Made by a program: the position numbers and the translations under genes. Under the pieces are notes generated by a model that saw only the letters and a program-made list of their open reading frames with translations, ran no database searches and was not told the origin of the DNA. Positions 1-8,568 of a stretch of DNA of 64,000 nucleotides are shown here, one piece after another (positions within the stretch are counted from its first letter, which is position 1; each line of letters starts with the position of its first letter). The DNA is from Massilia phyllostachyos (lineage in GTDB: Bacteria > Pseudomonadota > Gammaproteobacteria > Burkholderiales > Burkholderiaceae_D), in the NCBI RefSeq assembly GCF_021044825.1, contig NZ_JAJNOC010000002.1:310001-374000 (forward strand), given 5' to 3'.

Positions 1-632
1 TCGCCAAGTTCGTGAATACGGCGATGGGAGCGCTGGTGGTGAACCGCGGCGGGGTGCTGGCGCCGCGCACCTGGGCCGACGTCGGCATCACCCTTGCGCC
101 GGCCGTCATCTCGGGCTTTCCGGGCTGGGTCGCGCCCTTGTCGGCGCGCGGCGTCGCCACCGGCAACGGCCCGCAGACGGTGTTCCAGATCCTGCCGCAT
201 GCGGCGCCCGGCACGCTCGAGTACACCCTCGACATCGACGGCCAGCAGCTGCGCTACAAGAACACACCCCCGAACTGGACCAATATGGTGCATCCGGGGC
301 CGCAGGGCGTGGCCGGCGTGCGCATCGGCGCCGTCACCTTCGACGGCCGCAACGTGGAACTGTTCAACGCGCCGGGCGAATCGGGCCTGAAGCGCATGAT
401 CGACGCAGCCCAGAAGAACAAGAAGGAGGGCGGCGTGTTCGAGCTGCGCTGGAGCGCCCAGAACGTCACGGTCGCGGTGGACCTGAAGATCGTCTCGAGC
501 GCCGCGGCCAACGGCAGCGGCGAGCAGGGCGCCGGCTTCAAGGGCCTGCGCCTGCCGCCCACCATCGTCGGCCGCCCGCCCGAGGGGCCGCCCGGCGGCC
601 CGGTGCTGGCCAGCACCCAGGGAGGCCAATGA
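1..632 (+). CDS. tssM: TssM (IcmF-like) type VI secretion membrane protein, C-terminal part
   Basis: The frame is already open at the left edge (AKF precedes the first GTG at 12), so this is the 3' end of a larger gene. The roughly 210 visible residues look like the periplasmic C-terminal beta-domain of TssM/IcmF proteins: a PGW tract near FPGWVAP, a VFQILPHAAPGTLEYTLDIDG strand region, and an ELRWSAQNVTVAVDLKI strand near the end. TssM spans the inner membrane and, with TssL and TssJ, forms the T6SS membrane complex that anchors the baseplate. The TGA stop overlaps the ATG of tagF (ATGATG), so the two are translationally coupled. The last 30 residues are Gly/Pro-rich. The transmembrane and ATPase regions lie outside the window. 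Assignment rests on C-terminal resemblance plus context and is fairly secure. Confidence 0.82.
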   Translation, partial: AKFVNTAMGALVVNRGGVLAPRTWADVGITLAPAVISGFPGWVAPLSARGVATGNGPQTVFQILPHAAPGTLEYTLDIDGQQLRYKNTPPNWTNMVHPGPQGVAGVRIGAVTFDGRNVELFNAPGESGLKRMIDAAQKNKKEGGVFELRWSAQNVTVAVDLKIVSSAAANGSGEQGAGFKGLRLPPTIVGRPPEGPPGGPVLASTQGGQ

Positions 633-1597
633 TGCGCGGCCCCGTTTTGGACCGGATCGGCTACTTCGGCAAGATCCCGGCGCGCGCCGACTTCGTCAAG
701 CTGGCCGACGACCCGGCCACCATCTCGATGCTGGACCGCTGGCTTGCCCAGGTCATGACGCAGTTGGCCGAGGATGCGCGCTGGCGCATCAACTACGACG
801 CCATGCCGGCGGTGAGCTTCGCCCTGGTGGGACCGGGGCGCCGGCACGCGGTGGCCGGGCACCTGGTGGCCAGCCACGACCAGTCGGGACGGCGCTTTCC
901 CTTCCTCGCCGCGCGCACCCATGCGGTGCTCGACCCGGCCGCCTTCGTCACGCGCAGCCCGCTGGCGTTCGCGCCGCTGTGGACCTTCCTCGAATCGATG
1001 TGCCCGCGCGTGCTGTGCGAACTCGATCCCGGCCCGCACCTGCAGGCGATCGCCGACGCCGCCGTGCCCCTGGGCGAGGCCGAGCCGACCCTGTCGCAGC
1101 TGCTGGCCAACGGCACCGTCGGCTCGCTCGGCGCGCTGCTGGGGGAACGCGGTTTCGCGCGCATGCTGCTGGCGCTGGGCCTGCTGCTGCAGCCCGTGAT
1201 GCACAGCCAGCCGGCCGAGCTGCACAAGAGCCTGGTGCTGCCGCTGCCGCAGGACCCCGGTCAACGCTTCGCGGTGGCGGCGTTCTGGCTGCAGCTGGTC
1301 GCGCCCTTCCTGCGCCGCGCGAACTTCGACCTGGCGCTGTTCATCACGCGCCAGGAAGGCCGGCCGGTGCTGGTGATCGGCTTCTGCGAGGCGCTGGCCG
1401 AAACCCTGCGCGCGGTGGTCGATCCGCTGGCCGGCCTGGAACAGCAGGTGCGCCTGGGCGACACCGGCTGGATCGACGAGCAGCTCTACATCGACCTTGA
1501 CGTGCGTTCGCTGGCCAGCTACCTGGCGCAGGCCGACCTGCCCCTCGGCCTGGCGCGCGACATGTTCATGAAAACCTTCATTGGAGCCGCGCCGTGA
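629..1597 (+). CDS. tagF: TagF, type VI secretion-associated regulator
   Basis: The 322-residue product opens with the TagF hallmark GYFGKIPARADFVK (residues about 9-22), followed by LDRWLAQ and a conserved SGRRFPF segment. TagF proteins are cytoplasmic. In Pseudomonas they act as post-translational repressors of T6SS assembly, countered by the PpkA threonine-phosphorylation pathway. No PpkA/PppA kinase-phosphatase pair is visible here, so whether that pathway operates is unknown. The start overlaps the tssM stop and the stop overlaps the next GTG start (GTGA at 1594-1597), so tssM-tagF-ompA read as one coupled unit. The length fits the long form of the family. The family call is strong; the repressor role is taken from homologues. 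Confidence 0.88.
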   Translation: MMRGPVLDRIGYFGKIPARADFVKLADDPATISMLDRWLAQVMTQLAEDARWRINYDAMPAVSFALVGPGRRHAVAGHLVASHDQSGRRFPFLAARTHAVLDPAAFVTRSPLAFAPLWTFLESMCPRVLCELDPGPHLQAIADAAVPLGEAEPTLSQLLANGTVGSLGALLGERGFARMLLALGLLLQPVMHSQPAELHKSLVLPLPQDPGQRFAVAAFWLQLVAPFLRRANFDLALFITRQEGRPVLVIGFCEALAETLRAVVDPLAGLEQQVRLGDTGWIDEQLYIDLDVRSLASYLAQADLPLGLARDMFMKTFIGAAP

Positions 1598-2379
1598 CCT
1601 TTTCCATGAAAGCCTCCCTGCTGGTCCTGTTCCTGGTCGCAACCGATGCCGCTGCTCAAAGTGCGCAGAGCGCGCAGCCCGTGCCCGATGCGCCAATCGT
1701 CGTCAGCGGCACGGTGGCCGACGAGGCGACCCGCGCGGCGCTGCTCGAGCGCCTGCGCAGCGTCTATGGCCCTGCGCGCGTGGTCGACCAGCTCTCGGTC
1801 GGCACCGTGGCCACGCCGGCCAACTGGAACGACTACGTGGGGCGCCTGATCAACCCGAACCTGAAGCTGGTGAGCCGCGGCCAGCTGAAGGTCGAGGGCA
1901 ACCAGGTCAGCCTGCGCGGCGACGTCGCCAACGAGGAACAGCGCGCGAAGATCGCCGGCGACATCGCCGCCAGCCTGAACCCGACCTACGTCGTCAACAA
2001 CGGCCTGCGGGTGACGGTGTCGCAACAGGCGGTGCTGGACGCGGCGCTGGCCAACCGCATCATCGAGTTCGAATCGGGCAAGGCGACGCTGACCGAGGCG
2101 GGCATGAAGGTGCTGGACGAGATGAGCGCGGCGATGCAGAAGATCAGGGGCGTGAAGGTGGAGGTGATCGGGCATACCGACAATGCGGGTTCGCGCGCGG
2201 GCAACCTGTCGCTGAGCCAGGCGCGGGCGGAGGCGGTCAAGAGCTACGTGGTGGCGAAGGGGATCGCGGCGGAGTCGGTTGCGGTGTCGGGGGAGGGGCC
2301 GGATCGGCCGGTGGCGGACAATCGGACGGCGGAGGGGAAGGCGAGGAATCGGAGGATTGAGTTCAAGGTGATCCAGTAG
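1594..2379 (+). CDS. BON/OmpA-domain peptidoglycan-binding protein of the T6SS cluster
   Basis: This 261-residue protein begins with a GTG overlapping the tagF stop. Residues 1-22 form a signal peptide (MTFSMKASLLVLFLVATDAAAQ). Residues about 35-150 form two BON-like repeats (IVVSGTVADEATRAALLERL and LKVEGNQVSLRGDVANEEQR). Residues 150-261 are an OmpA-C peptidoglycan-binding domain with the VIGHTDNAGS loop (191-200) and the ARNRRIEF signature (250-257). It should sit in the periplasm or outer membrane and grip the cell wall. The tssL encoded next door lacks a peptidoglycan-binding extension, so this protein is a plausible separate anchor for the T6SS membrane complex (inference). The last 100 codons are richer in GGG/GAG than their neighbours but still open. 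Confidence 0.85.
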   Translation: MTFSMKASLLVLFLVATDAAAQSAQSAQPVPDAPIVVSGTVADEATRAALLERLRSVYGPARVVDQLSVGTVATPANWNDYVGRLINPNLKLVSRGQLKVEGNQVSLRGDVANEEQRAKIAGDIAASLNPTYVVNNGLRVTVSQQAVLDAALANRIIEFESGKATLTEAGMKVLDEMSAAMQKIRGVKVEVIGHTDNAGSRAGNLSLSQARAEAVKSYVVAKGIAAESVAVSGEGPDRPVADNRTAEGKARNRRIEFKVIQ

Positions 2380-2435
2380 GGATTCACGCAAAATTGGGCC
2401 CCGGCGCAGGCCGGGGGCCCAAGTTGACTTTCAAC

Positions 2436-3197
2436 CTATGGCAACGTAATCGTCACATGCGCCGCCTTCGGCGGCAGCTTCACCAGATCGTTGTACTGCG
2501 CCAGCGCCCCATCGGTCTCGCGCGAGAGCGCGGTCCGGAACCCGAGATACGCCCCCAGCCCCGCCACCAGGAACACCGTCCCCAGCACCCACAGCGACAA
2601 ATCGCTCCGCAAGGGATTGACCACCTGGTCCGGGCGCTCGGCGTGCGGCGCGAAGCCGCGGGTGCGGCCGCGCATGCGGGCGATCTCGTCGCCCAGGCGC
2701 GCCACCAGGTAGTCGAGCTTGTCGCGGCCGTCGAGGGCGTAGCGGCCCTGGAAGCCGAGCAGCAGGCACATATGGAAGACTTCCAGCGCCTCGACGTGCA
2801 CCGCGCCCTTCGCGCGCAGGTCTTCGAGACGGTGGAAGAAATGCTCGCCCGCGAGCTGGTCGCCGAACACGCGCAGCTGCAGCGGGCGGGTTTCCCAGGC
2901 TTCACGCACTTCGAAGGAGGAGCGCAGGATGATCTCGTCGACCGCCGAGCAGAAGGCGTACTTGGCGGCGGTCACGTCCTCGGCCGAGATGCCGAGCGCC
3001 TTGGCGTTGCGGTCGACGTCGGCGAGAAAACCGGTCATGTTGTCGGCAAAGGCGACCTTGTCCTGCGGTCCGCAACCGTTCTTCAGCAGGAACAAGGCGT
3101 AGAAGCCTTCGTACATGATGTCCGACAGGCGCTGCGGCGGGCGCGCCTGCTTTTCACCGGCCTGCGGCGCGGTGCGCCGCTCGACGAAGGCGTTCAT
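2436..3197 (-). CDS. tssL: TssL (DotU family) inner-membrane T6SS protein, short form
   Basis: The 253-residue product has the DotU/DUF2077 core: LSDIMYEGFYALFLLKNG near the N-terminus, YAFCSAVDEIIL around 80-91, and a cytoplasmic helical domain ending in LDYLVARLGDEIARMRGRTRGF. One transmembrane helix lies at residues 201-220 (SLWVLGTVFLVAGLGAYLGF), followed by about 33 periplasmic residues. No OmpA-like extension is present, unlike the long TssL of some systems. TssL pairs with TssM in the inner membrane and contacts the TssK baseplate adaptor. The start ATG overlaps the tssK stop (ATGA at 3194-3197). The gene is transcribed opposite to tssM-tagF-ompA and converges on it; 56 bases separate the two stops. 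Confidence 0.93.
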   Translation of the reverse strand: MNAFVERRTAPQAGEKQARPPQRLSDIMYEGFYALFLLKNGCGPQDKVAFADNMTGFLADVDRNAKALGISAEDVTAAKYAFCSAVDEIILRSSFEVREAWETRPLQLRVFGDQLAGEHFFHRLEDLRAKGAVHVEALEVFHMCLLLGFQGRYALDGRDKLDYLVARLGDEIARMRGRTRGFAPHAERPDQVVNPLRSDLSLWVLGTVFLVAGLGAYLGFRTALSRETDGALAQYNDLVKLPPKAAHVTITLP

Positions 3198-4546
3198 GCG
3201 GCCACCGCGATCAGTTCGAGGCGCAGGTCGCGGATCCCGTTCGGGACGTAGACCGAGATCGCCTGGGATTTCAGCATCGTTTCGTACAGCATGCCACGGT
3301 TCTCCAGGATGAAGTAATAGGTATCGGGCCGCACCGGCACCGCGGTGGGCACCTGCGGGGCGTGCACCAGCTTCACGCCGGGCAGGGCCGACAGCACGAA
3401 CTTGTCGACGTCTTCCGGCGCGCCGACCTTGAACTGCAGCGGCACCACGTCGACCAGCTGCAGCGCCGGCATGTCGGCCGCCACCGCCAGGTACAGCGTG
3501 GTCTGCAGGTCGATGCGGCCCGAATCGAGCGCGCCCAGGTAGTACGACGGGCGCTCGCGGTTCAGGGCGATCGTGAAGTAGCGCGACGAGATCACGGTGT
3601 CCAGCAGGTCGCGCACGATGCCGTCCAGGCGCGCGAACGGCGGCCCCGGGTCGGCGTGGACGTAGGCCGGCAGGTCTTCCAGCCGGTAGCTGCGCGAATA
3701 GGTCATCAGGCCGCCGGCCAGCGACAGCAGTTCTCCGAACAGGCGTTCCGGGTGCAGGTCGCGGTGGCCGAGGTAGTGCGACAGCGCGGCGTAGCCCATG
3801 CTGGCGGTGTGCAGCAGCCAGAAGGCGGAGACGTCGCCGCCGCGGATCTCGACCACGTTCTTGCTCGGCTCGCGCAGGTGGCCGTACAGGGCGTTGACCT
3901 TGGCCAGCAGCTTTTCCATCAGGCGCGCCAGGTTCAGGTGCAGCCCGGGTGCGGCGTCGATCGACAGGCTGGGCGGCACGAAGGCGGGGTCGGCCTCGAA
4001 GCCGCCGGTTGGCACGCGCCGCAGGCGCACCAGCGGAAAACTGTCGTAGCTTTCGAGCGGCTCGCTGTCGGCCACCAGGCGCAGCGACTTGCGCAGGTAA
4101 GCGATCGGCGCCTCGGCCGCGCGCGTGAACAGGTCCTGGGTCTCGTGCTCGTGGCTGGTGAAGCGCGCATCCTGGGCGCCGGACGCCGGCGCGCCGGGCG
4201 CGCAGTTCTCGCCATAGGCCTTGAGCGCCGGCAGTGCCGCGTGGAAGGTCACCGCCTGCAGCCCGGCCGGCAGCTCGTTCAGGCGCACCTGCAGCGGCAG
4301 GGCGTCGCCGCCCGGCGCGCGGACCACCTCGCCGTCCGGGAACAGCAGCGACAGCTCCTCGATGCGCAGCACGTCGTGGCGCAGGGCGTCGTGGTCGATC
4401 ACTAGTTTACGCACACCCCAGGCATAGGGATGCAGGGCGATGGCGGTCTGGTTCAGGCGCGCCTCGTGGTAGCGGTCCTGCTGCTGGAAATGCTGGGGCC
4501 GGAGGAACAGTCCCTCGCCCCACAATAGCTTCGCTGGCATGCTCAT
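3194..4546 (-). CDS. tssK: TssK type VI secretion baseplate protein
   Basis: This 450-residue protein opens with the near-invariant TssK N-terminus (KLLWGEGLFLRPQHFQQQD), contains the central IDLQTTLYLAV region, and ends with the typical C-terminal YYFILENRGMLYETMLKSQAISVYVPNGI block. TssK is a trimeric cytoplasmic adaptor that joins the baseplate wedges to the TssL/TssM membrane complex. Its length matches the family. Two start codons are possible (4546 and 4540, MSM-PAKLL); the upstream ATG is kept. The tssK stop overlaps the tssL start; tssJ lies 54 bases upstream on the same strand, so tssJ-tssK-tssL form one minus-strand operon. Confidence 0.96.
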   Translation of the reverse strand: MSMPAKLLWGEGLFLRPQHFQQQDRYHEARLNQTAIALHPYAWGVRKLVIDHDALRHDVLRIEELSLLFPDGEVVRAPGGDALPLQVRLNELPAGLQAVTFHAALPALKAYGENCAPGAPASGAQDARFTSHEHETQDLFTRAAEAPIAYLRKSLRLVADSEPLESYDSFPLVRLRRVPTGGFEADPAFVPPSLSIDAAPGLHLNLARLMEKLLAKVNALYGHLREPSKNVVEIRGGDVSAFWLLHTASMGYAALSHYLGHRDLHPERLFGELLSLAGGLMTYSRSYRLEDLPAYVHADPGPPFARLDGIVRDLLDTVISSRYFTIALNRERPSYYLGALDSGRIDLQTTLYLAVAADMPALQLVDVVPLQFKVGAPEDVDKFVLSALPGVKLVHAPQVPTAVPVRPDTYYFILENRGMLYETMLKSQAISVYVPNGIRDLRLELIAVAA

Positions 4547-4600
4547 GCGGCCTCGCCGTGTCTGCTGAAAAGCTCTAGCTTGGCGGAAACGTTCACCCTT

Positions 4601-5155
4601 TCATTGACAGCGCACAGAAGAAAGCGTCGCCACCTGGGACGCGCCGCCCGCGCTCAGGGCGCAGGCGTGCAGGCCGATGATCATGCCGTCGCGCTCCGCC
4701 TCGGCGGCCGGCACCACGATACGCCAGCGCCCCGCGGCCGGGCGCTGGAACAGCGCGACCAGGGCCAGGTGGCTGGCTTCGCGGCTGACCTTTTCCGTGA
4801 CCTCGTAGCGCTGGCCGGGCACCAGCATGATTTCGCGGACCTCGACCAGATCGGCGCCCAGGCTCTGCTTCTCGGCCTGCGGGTCGAGGAAGGCGGCGTA
4901 GGGCGTGGCCTCGAAGGCTTCCTTCCGGCGCAGCGCGTACAGGCGCACGGCGAGGGCCAGCGCCTGGCCGGCTTTGTCGGCATTGAGCTTGGGCGCGGCG
5001 TGCAGGCGCAGCGCGACCTGGCGCGGCGGCTGCTGCGCTTCAGGCAGGGGAGGGGGTTTGCGCAAGCCGGTCGCCTGCAGCGCGCTGTCGGCCAGGCCGC
5101 CGCTGCCGCAGCCGGCCAACAAGAGCAGGGCGGCCGATACAAGAGCTGTCCTCAT
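4601..5155 (-). CDS. tssJ: TssJ outer-membrane lipoprotein of type VI secretion
   Basis: The product starts MRTALVSAALLLLAGCGSGG, a lipoprotein signal with lipobox LLAGC, followed by a beta-sandwich domain (QVALRLHAAPKLNADKAGQALALAVRLYAL) and a C-terminal tract typical of TssJ/VasD. TssJ is lipidated, sits in the outer membrane facing the periplasm, and binds the C-terminal domain of TssM. Two ATG codons are close together. The one at 5161 would touch the AAGGAA ribosome-binding site, whereas 5155 gives a 7-base gap, so 5155 is chosen. It is the first gene of the minus-strand tssJ-tssK-tssL operon, diverging from the TPR lipoprotein gene across a gap of about 200 bases. Confidence 0.9.
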   Translation of the reverse strand: MRTALVSAALLLLAGCGSGGLADSALQATGLRKPPPLPEAQQPPRQVALRLHAAPKLNADKAGQALALAVRLYALRRKEAFEATPYAAFLDPQAEKQSLGADLVEVREIMLVPGQRYEVTEKVSREASHLALVALFQRPAAGRWRIVVPAAEAERDGMIIGLHACALSAGGASQVATLSSVRCQ

Positions 5156-5351
5156 CACCATTTCCTTTACGCAAAGTCATGCGGTCGAAGACGGATTGAA
5201 CCGGACTGGCGCCAGGGCGCCCTGATCCCGCGCAAGCGCAAGCAGCGCTGTGGCGCGAAAAAGCGAACTCGGCTTTGGTTGACAGTGCGCAATTTCGGGG
5301 CAGTCCGCATGCGAATAATGGTGGCTGGTTTAACTGTCGTGGAGAACGAGG

Positions 5352-5948
5352 ATGGTCACACTGTACAAACGCCTGCTGCCCCTGATCATTGGCGTCGTCG
5401 CCCTGGCCGGGTGCGAATCGACCGGGCCGAAGGCGAACGCCGTCGCGTCGACCGCCGCCGCGGGGGAACAGGTTTTCCTTGATGCCGATATCGCGATCGC
5501 TTCGAAGCAGGACGAAAAGGCCTACGCCATGCTGAAGGCCGCCGGCGCCGCCCACCCGGTCGACAAGCGGCCCTGGGTCAAGATGGCGCAGATCCGCTTC
5601 AACGCCGGCGTCTATGGCGAAGCGATCACCAACGCCCAGGAAGCGCTGGCGCGCGACCCGGACGACATGGTGGCGCACAGCATCGTCGCCGTCAGCGGCC
5701 TGCGCGTCTCCAGCCGTGCGCTGGCGGACCTGACCCGCAAGAACAAGCTGAACGGCGACGTCAAGAGCGAGGCCCAGGATCTGGCCAAGCTGCTGCGCAC
5801 CACGCTGGGCGAACCCATCATCGCCAGGAACGAGCCGCAGAAGCAGGCGCCCAGCAAGCAGAAGCCCGCGGCCGCTTCCGGCAACGCGTCCACGGCGTCG
5901 AGCAAGCCCGCCAGCAACGACAAGGATCCGTTCGGCGGTCTCAAATAA
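5352..5948 (+). CDS. TPR-repeat lipoprotein at the head of the tssBC operon
   Basis: This is a 198-residue lipoprotein: signal peptide with lipobox LAGC (Cys about 21), then two TPR-like helix pairs (EKAYAMLKAAGAAHPVDKRPW and KMAQIRFNAGVYGEAITNAQEAL), then a low-complexity Lys/Ala/Ser/Pro tail ending KDPFGGLK. A GGAG box sits 7 bases before the ATG. It heads the plus-strand run tssB-tssC-hcp-tssE-clpV-tssA, 33 bases before tssB. Lipoproteins of this sort occur at this place in several betaproteobacterial T6SS clusters, but I know no firm function. A periplasmic scaffold for the TssJLM complex or a peptidoglycan-linked accessory factor are possibilities only. The lipoprotein and TPR calls are direct; the T6SS role is inferred from position. 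Confidence 0.78.
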   Translation: MVTLYKRLLPLIIGVVALAGCESTGPKANAVASTAAAGEQVFLDADIAIASKQDEKAYAMLKAAGAAHPVDKRPWVKMAQIRFNAGVYGEAITNAQEALARDPDDMVAHSIVAVSGLRVSSRALADLTRKNKLNGDVKSEAQDLAKLLRTTLGEPIIARNEPQKQAPSKQKPAAASGNASTASSKPASNDKDPFGGLK

Positions 5949-5981
5949 GTCCCCCCCTTTCCCCGCAACCCTGGAGTCGAC

Positions 5982-6494
5982 ATGGCCAAGAATGAAAGCG
6001 TCCAGAAACGCTTGCAGAAGGTGCGCGCGCCGCGCGTGCAGATGACGTACGACGTCGAGATCGGCGACGCCATCGAGAACAAGGAGCTGCCCTTCGTGGT
6101 CGGCGTGGTGGGCGACTTCGGCAGCGATCCGGACGCCGAGAAGAAGCGCCTGAAGGACAAGAAGTTCGTGGGCGTCGACGCCGGCAACTTCGACGAGGTG
6201 CTGGGCGCGGTGGCGCCGGTGGCGAGCTTCAAGGTCGACAACCACCTCTCTCCGGAAGGCGGGCAGTTCGGGGTCCAGCTGCAGTTCAAGGAGATGGCCG
6301 ACTTCCGGCCCGAATCGGTGGTGCGCCAGGTGAAACCCCTGGCCGGCCTGTTGGAGGCCCGCACCAAGCTGGCCGACCTGCGCAACAAACTGGCCGGCAA
6401 CGACAAGCTCGAAGACATCCTCAGCGAAGTGCTGGGCAATACCGAAAAGCTGCAAGGCCTGCGCAAGCAGGATGGCGAGAAAGGGGAGGAGTGA
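5982..6494 (+). CDS. tssB: TssB (VipA) contractile sheath small subunit
   Basis: The 170-residue protein begins MAKNESVQKRLQKVRAPRVQ and contains VQMTYDVEIGDA and LPFVVGVVGDFGSDP, all characteristic of TssB/VipA. It forms the contractile sheath as a heterodimer with TssC; sheath contraction drives the Hcp tube out of the cell and ClpV recycles it. Length and the C-terminal EDILSEVLGNTEKLQGLRKQ helix fit the family. A TGGAG box precedes the ATG. The gap to tssC is a single base, so the two are co-translated. Confidence 0.96.
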   Translation: MAKNESVQKRLQKVRAPRVQMTYDVEIGDAIENKELPFVVGVVGDFGSDPDAEKKRLKDKKFVGVDAGNFDEVLGAVAPVASFKVDNHLSPEGGQFGVQLQFKEMADFRPESVVRQVKPLAGLLEARTKLADLRNKLAGNDKLEDILSEVLGNTEKLQGLRKQDGEKGEE

Positions 6495-6495
6495 G

Positions 6496-7989
6496 ATGGC
6501 GGCAGTCCTCGATACCACGCAGGCACGGGCCGCCCAGGCGGTCGAACTCGATTCCTCGCTGCTCGACCAGATCGTCGAGCAGAGCCGGGTCGCCAAGTCG
6601 ACAGACGAGCACGAACGCGCGCGCGACATCATCGGCGAGCTGGTGACCCAGGTGATGCAGGGCACCATGGTGGTGTCCAATAATCTGTCGGCCATGATCG
6701 ACGCGCGCCTGGCGGAGCTGGACGGCATGATCTCGAGCCAGCTGTCCGCCGTCATGCACGCTCCCGAATTCCAGAAGCTCGAGCGCAGCTGGACCGGCTT
6801 GAATTACCTGGTCAAGAACAGCTCGACCAGCGCCAACCTGCAGATCCGCATGCTCAACGCCAGCAAGCGCGAGCTGGTGAAGGACTTCCAGTCGGCGATG
6901 GAGTTCGACCAGAGCACCATGTTCAAGAAGGTCTACGAGGAAGAATTCGGCACCTTCGGCGGCGCTCCCTACGGCACCCTGATCGGCGACTTCGAGATCT
7001 CGCGCCAGCCCGAGGACATCTACTTCCTCGAACAGATGTCGCACGTGGCCGCGGCCAGCCATGCGCCCTTCATCACCTCGGCCGCGCCGGAACTGTTCGG
7101 CATCGAGAGCTTCGGCGACCTGGGACGCCCGCGCGACCTGGCCAAGGTGTTCGACACCGTCGAATACGCCAAGTGGAAGGCCTTCCGCGAATCCGAGGAC
7201 TCGCGCTACGTCGGCCTGACCCTGCCGCGCTTCCTCGGCCGCCTGCCTTACCATCCGGCGGATGGCATGACCACCGAGGGCTTCAACTACGTCGAGGATG
7301 TCGACGGGAGCGATCACCAGAAGTACCTGTGGTGCAACGCGGCCTATGCCTTCGGCTCGAAACTGACCCGCGCCTTCCAGGACTACGGCTGGTGCGCGGC
7401 GATCCGCGGCGTCGAGGGCGGCGGCCTGGTGGAGAACCTGCCGGCCCACACCTTCAAGACCGACGAGGGAGAAGTGGCGCTGAAATGCCCGACCGAGCTG
7501 GCGATCACCGACCGCCGCGAAAAGGAGCTGTCGGACCTCGGCTTCATCTCGCTGGTGCACTGCAAGAACACCTCGTACGCCGCCTTCTTCGGCGCCCAGT
7601 CGGCGCAGAAGGCCAAGAAGTACAACACCGACGCGGCCAACGCCAACGCGGTGCTGTCCTCGCAGCTGCAGTACATCTTCGCGGTCTCGCGCATCGCCCA
7701 CTACATGAAGGCCATGATGCGCGACAAGATCGGCAGCTTCGCGGCCGCCTCGAACGTCGAGGATTACCTGAACCGCTGGCTGACGCAATACGTGCTCCTG
7801 GACGACAACGCGAGCCAGGACCAGAAGGCCCAGTTCCCGCTGCGCGAAGCCAGCGTGCAGGTGTCCGAGGTGCCGGGCCGCCCCGGTGTGTATCGCGCGG
7901 TGTCCTTCCTGCGTCCGCACTTCCAGCTCGACGAGCTGTCCGTTTCGCTCCGACTGGTCGCGGAGCTGCCGCAGTCGACCAAAGGCTAA
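6496..7989 (+). CDS. tssC: TssC (VipB) contractile sheath large subunit
   Basis: The product is 497 residues from the ATG at 6496, preceded by AGGGGAGGAG. An in-frame ATG at 6472 lies inside tssB and is rejected. Family features are LNYLVKNSSTSANLQIRMLNASKREL, the central FETPYGTLIGDFEIS-like stretch (here FGGAPYGTLIGDFEIS), and the C-terminal FLRPHFQLDELSVSLRLVAELP. TssC interlocks with TssB to build the sheath around the Hcp tube, and its N-terminus is exposed to ClpV after contraction. It is about 27 bases upstream of hcp. Confidence 0.96.
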   Translation: MAAVLDTTQARAAQAVELDSSLLDQIVEQSRVAKSTDEHERARDIIGELVTQVMQGTMVVSNNLSAMIDARLAELDGMISSQLSAVMHAPEFQKLERSWTGLNYLVKNSSTSANLQIRMLNASKRELVKDFQSAMEFDQSTMFKKVYEEEFGTFGGAPYGTLIGDFEISRQPEDIYFLEQMSHVAAASHAPFITSAAPELFGIESFGDLGRPRDLAKVFDTVEYAKWKAFRESEDSRYVGLTLPRFLGRLPYHPADGMTTEGFNYVEDVDGSDHQKYLWCNAAYAFGSKLTRAFQDYGWCAAIRGVEGGGLVENLPAHTFKTDEGEVALKCPTELAITDRREKELSDLGFISLVHCKNTSYAAFFGAQSAQKAKKYNTDAANANAVLSSQLQYIFAVSRIAHYMKAMMRDKIGSFAAASNVEDYLNRWLTQYVLLDDNASQDQKAQFPLREASVQVSEVPGRPGVYRAVSFLRPHFQLDELSVSLRLVAELPQSTKG

Positions 7990-8016
7990 TCTTTTTCAAC
8001 GTGAATGGAGTAGAAC

Positions 8017-8508
8017 ATGGCAATTGACGTGTACCTGCAGATCGACGGGATCAAGGGCGAATCGATGGACGACAAGCACAAGGACTGGATCGAGTGCCTG
8101 GCCGTGAACTGGGGCGTGTCGCAGCCGCGCTCGGCCACCGCCTCGACCGGCGGCGGCCACACGGCCGAACGCTGCGAGCACCAGGAGATCACGCTGAACA
8201 AGCTGGCCGACCTGGCGTCGCCGATCCTGCTGCAGACCTGCTCGGCCGGCAAGACCATCCCCAAGGCCAAGCTGGAATTCATGCGCGCCGACGGCCAGGG
8301 CGAGCGCATCAAGTACTTCGAGATCGAGCTGGAGAACGTCCTGATCGGCGGCGTCTCGCCGAGCGTGGCCGAGGGCAGCATCATCCAGGAGACGGTGGGC
8401 CTGAAGTTCTCGAAGATCAAATGGAAGTACACCCAGCAGAAGATCGGCGGCGGCTCGGGCGGCAATACCTCGGGCGGCTGGGACCTGGCCGCCAACAAGG
8501 TCGCCTGA
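8017..8508 (+). CDS. hcp: Hcp (TssD) type VI secretion tube protein
   Basis: This 163-residue protein starts MAIDVYLQIDGIKGESMDDK, the standard Hcp N-terminus, and has the AERCEHQEITLNKLADLASP and IKYFEIELENVLIGGVSPS strands of the family. Hcp hexamers stack into the secreted inner tube and also chaperone effectors. A GGAG box precedes the ATG. It is followed directly by a strong hairpin with a T-tract (8528-8568), which probably lowers readthrough into tssE. Confidence 0.96.
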   Translation: MAIDVYLQIDGIKGESMDDKHKDWIECLAVNWGVSQPRSATASTGGGHTAERCEHQEITLNKLADLASPILLQTCSAGKTIPKAKLEFMRADGQGERIKYFEIELENVLIGGVSPSVAEGSIIQETVGLKFSKIKWKYTQQKIGGGSGGNTSGGWDLAANKVA

Positions 8509-8527
8509 TCCGCTAGCGCGATCACCT

Positions 8528-8568
8528 GCGGCGCCACGCGGCTTGCAGCGCGGCGCCGCTTTTCTTTT
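8528..8568 (+). terminator. Intra-operon intrinsic terminator/attenuator after hcp
   Basis: GCGGCGCC at 8528-8535 pairs perfectly with GGCGCCGC at 8552-8559, and is followed at once by TTTTCTTTT (8560-8568). That is the form of a Rho-independent terminator. It lies 19 bases after the hcp stop and 14 bases before tssE. Its strength in the cell is not shown by sequence alone. Confidence 0.75.

Noticed and set aside
5279..5319. TTGACA at 5279 with AATAAT at 5314 as promoter of the TPR lipoprotein
   Set aside because: The 29-base gap is far too long for a sigma-70 promoter, and no sigma-54 GG-GC pair was found.
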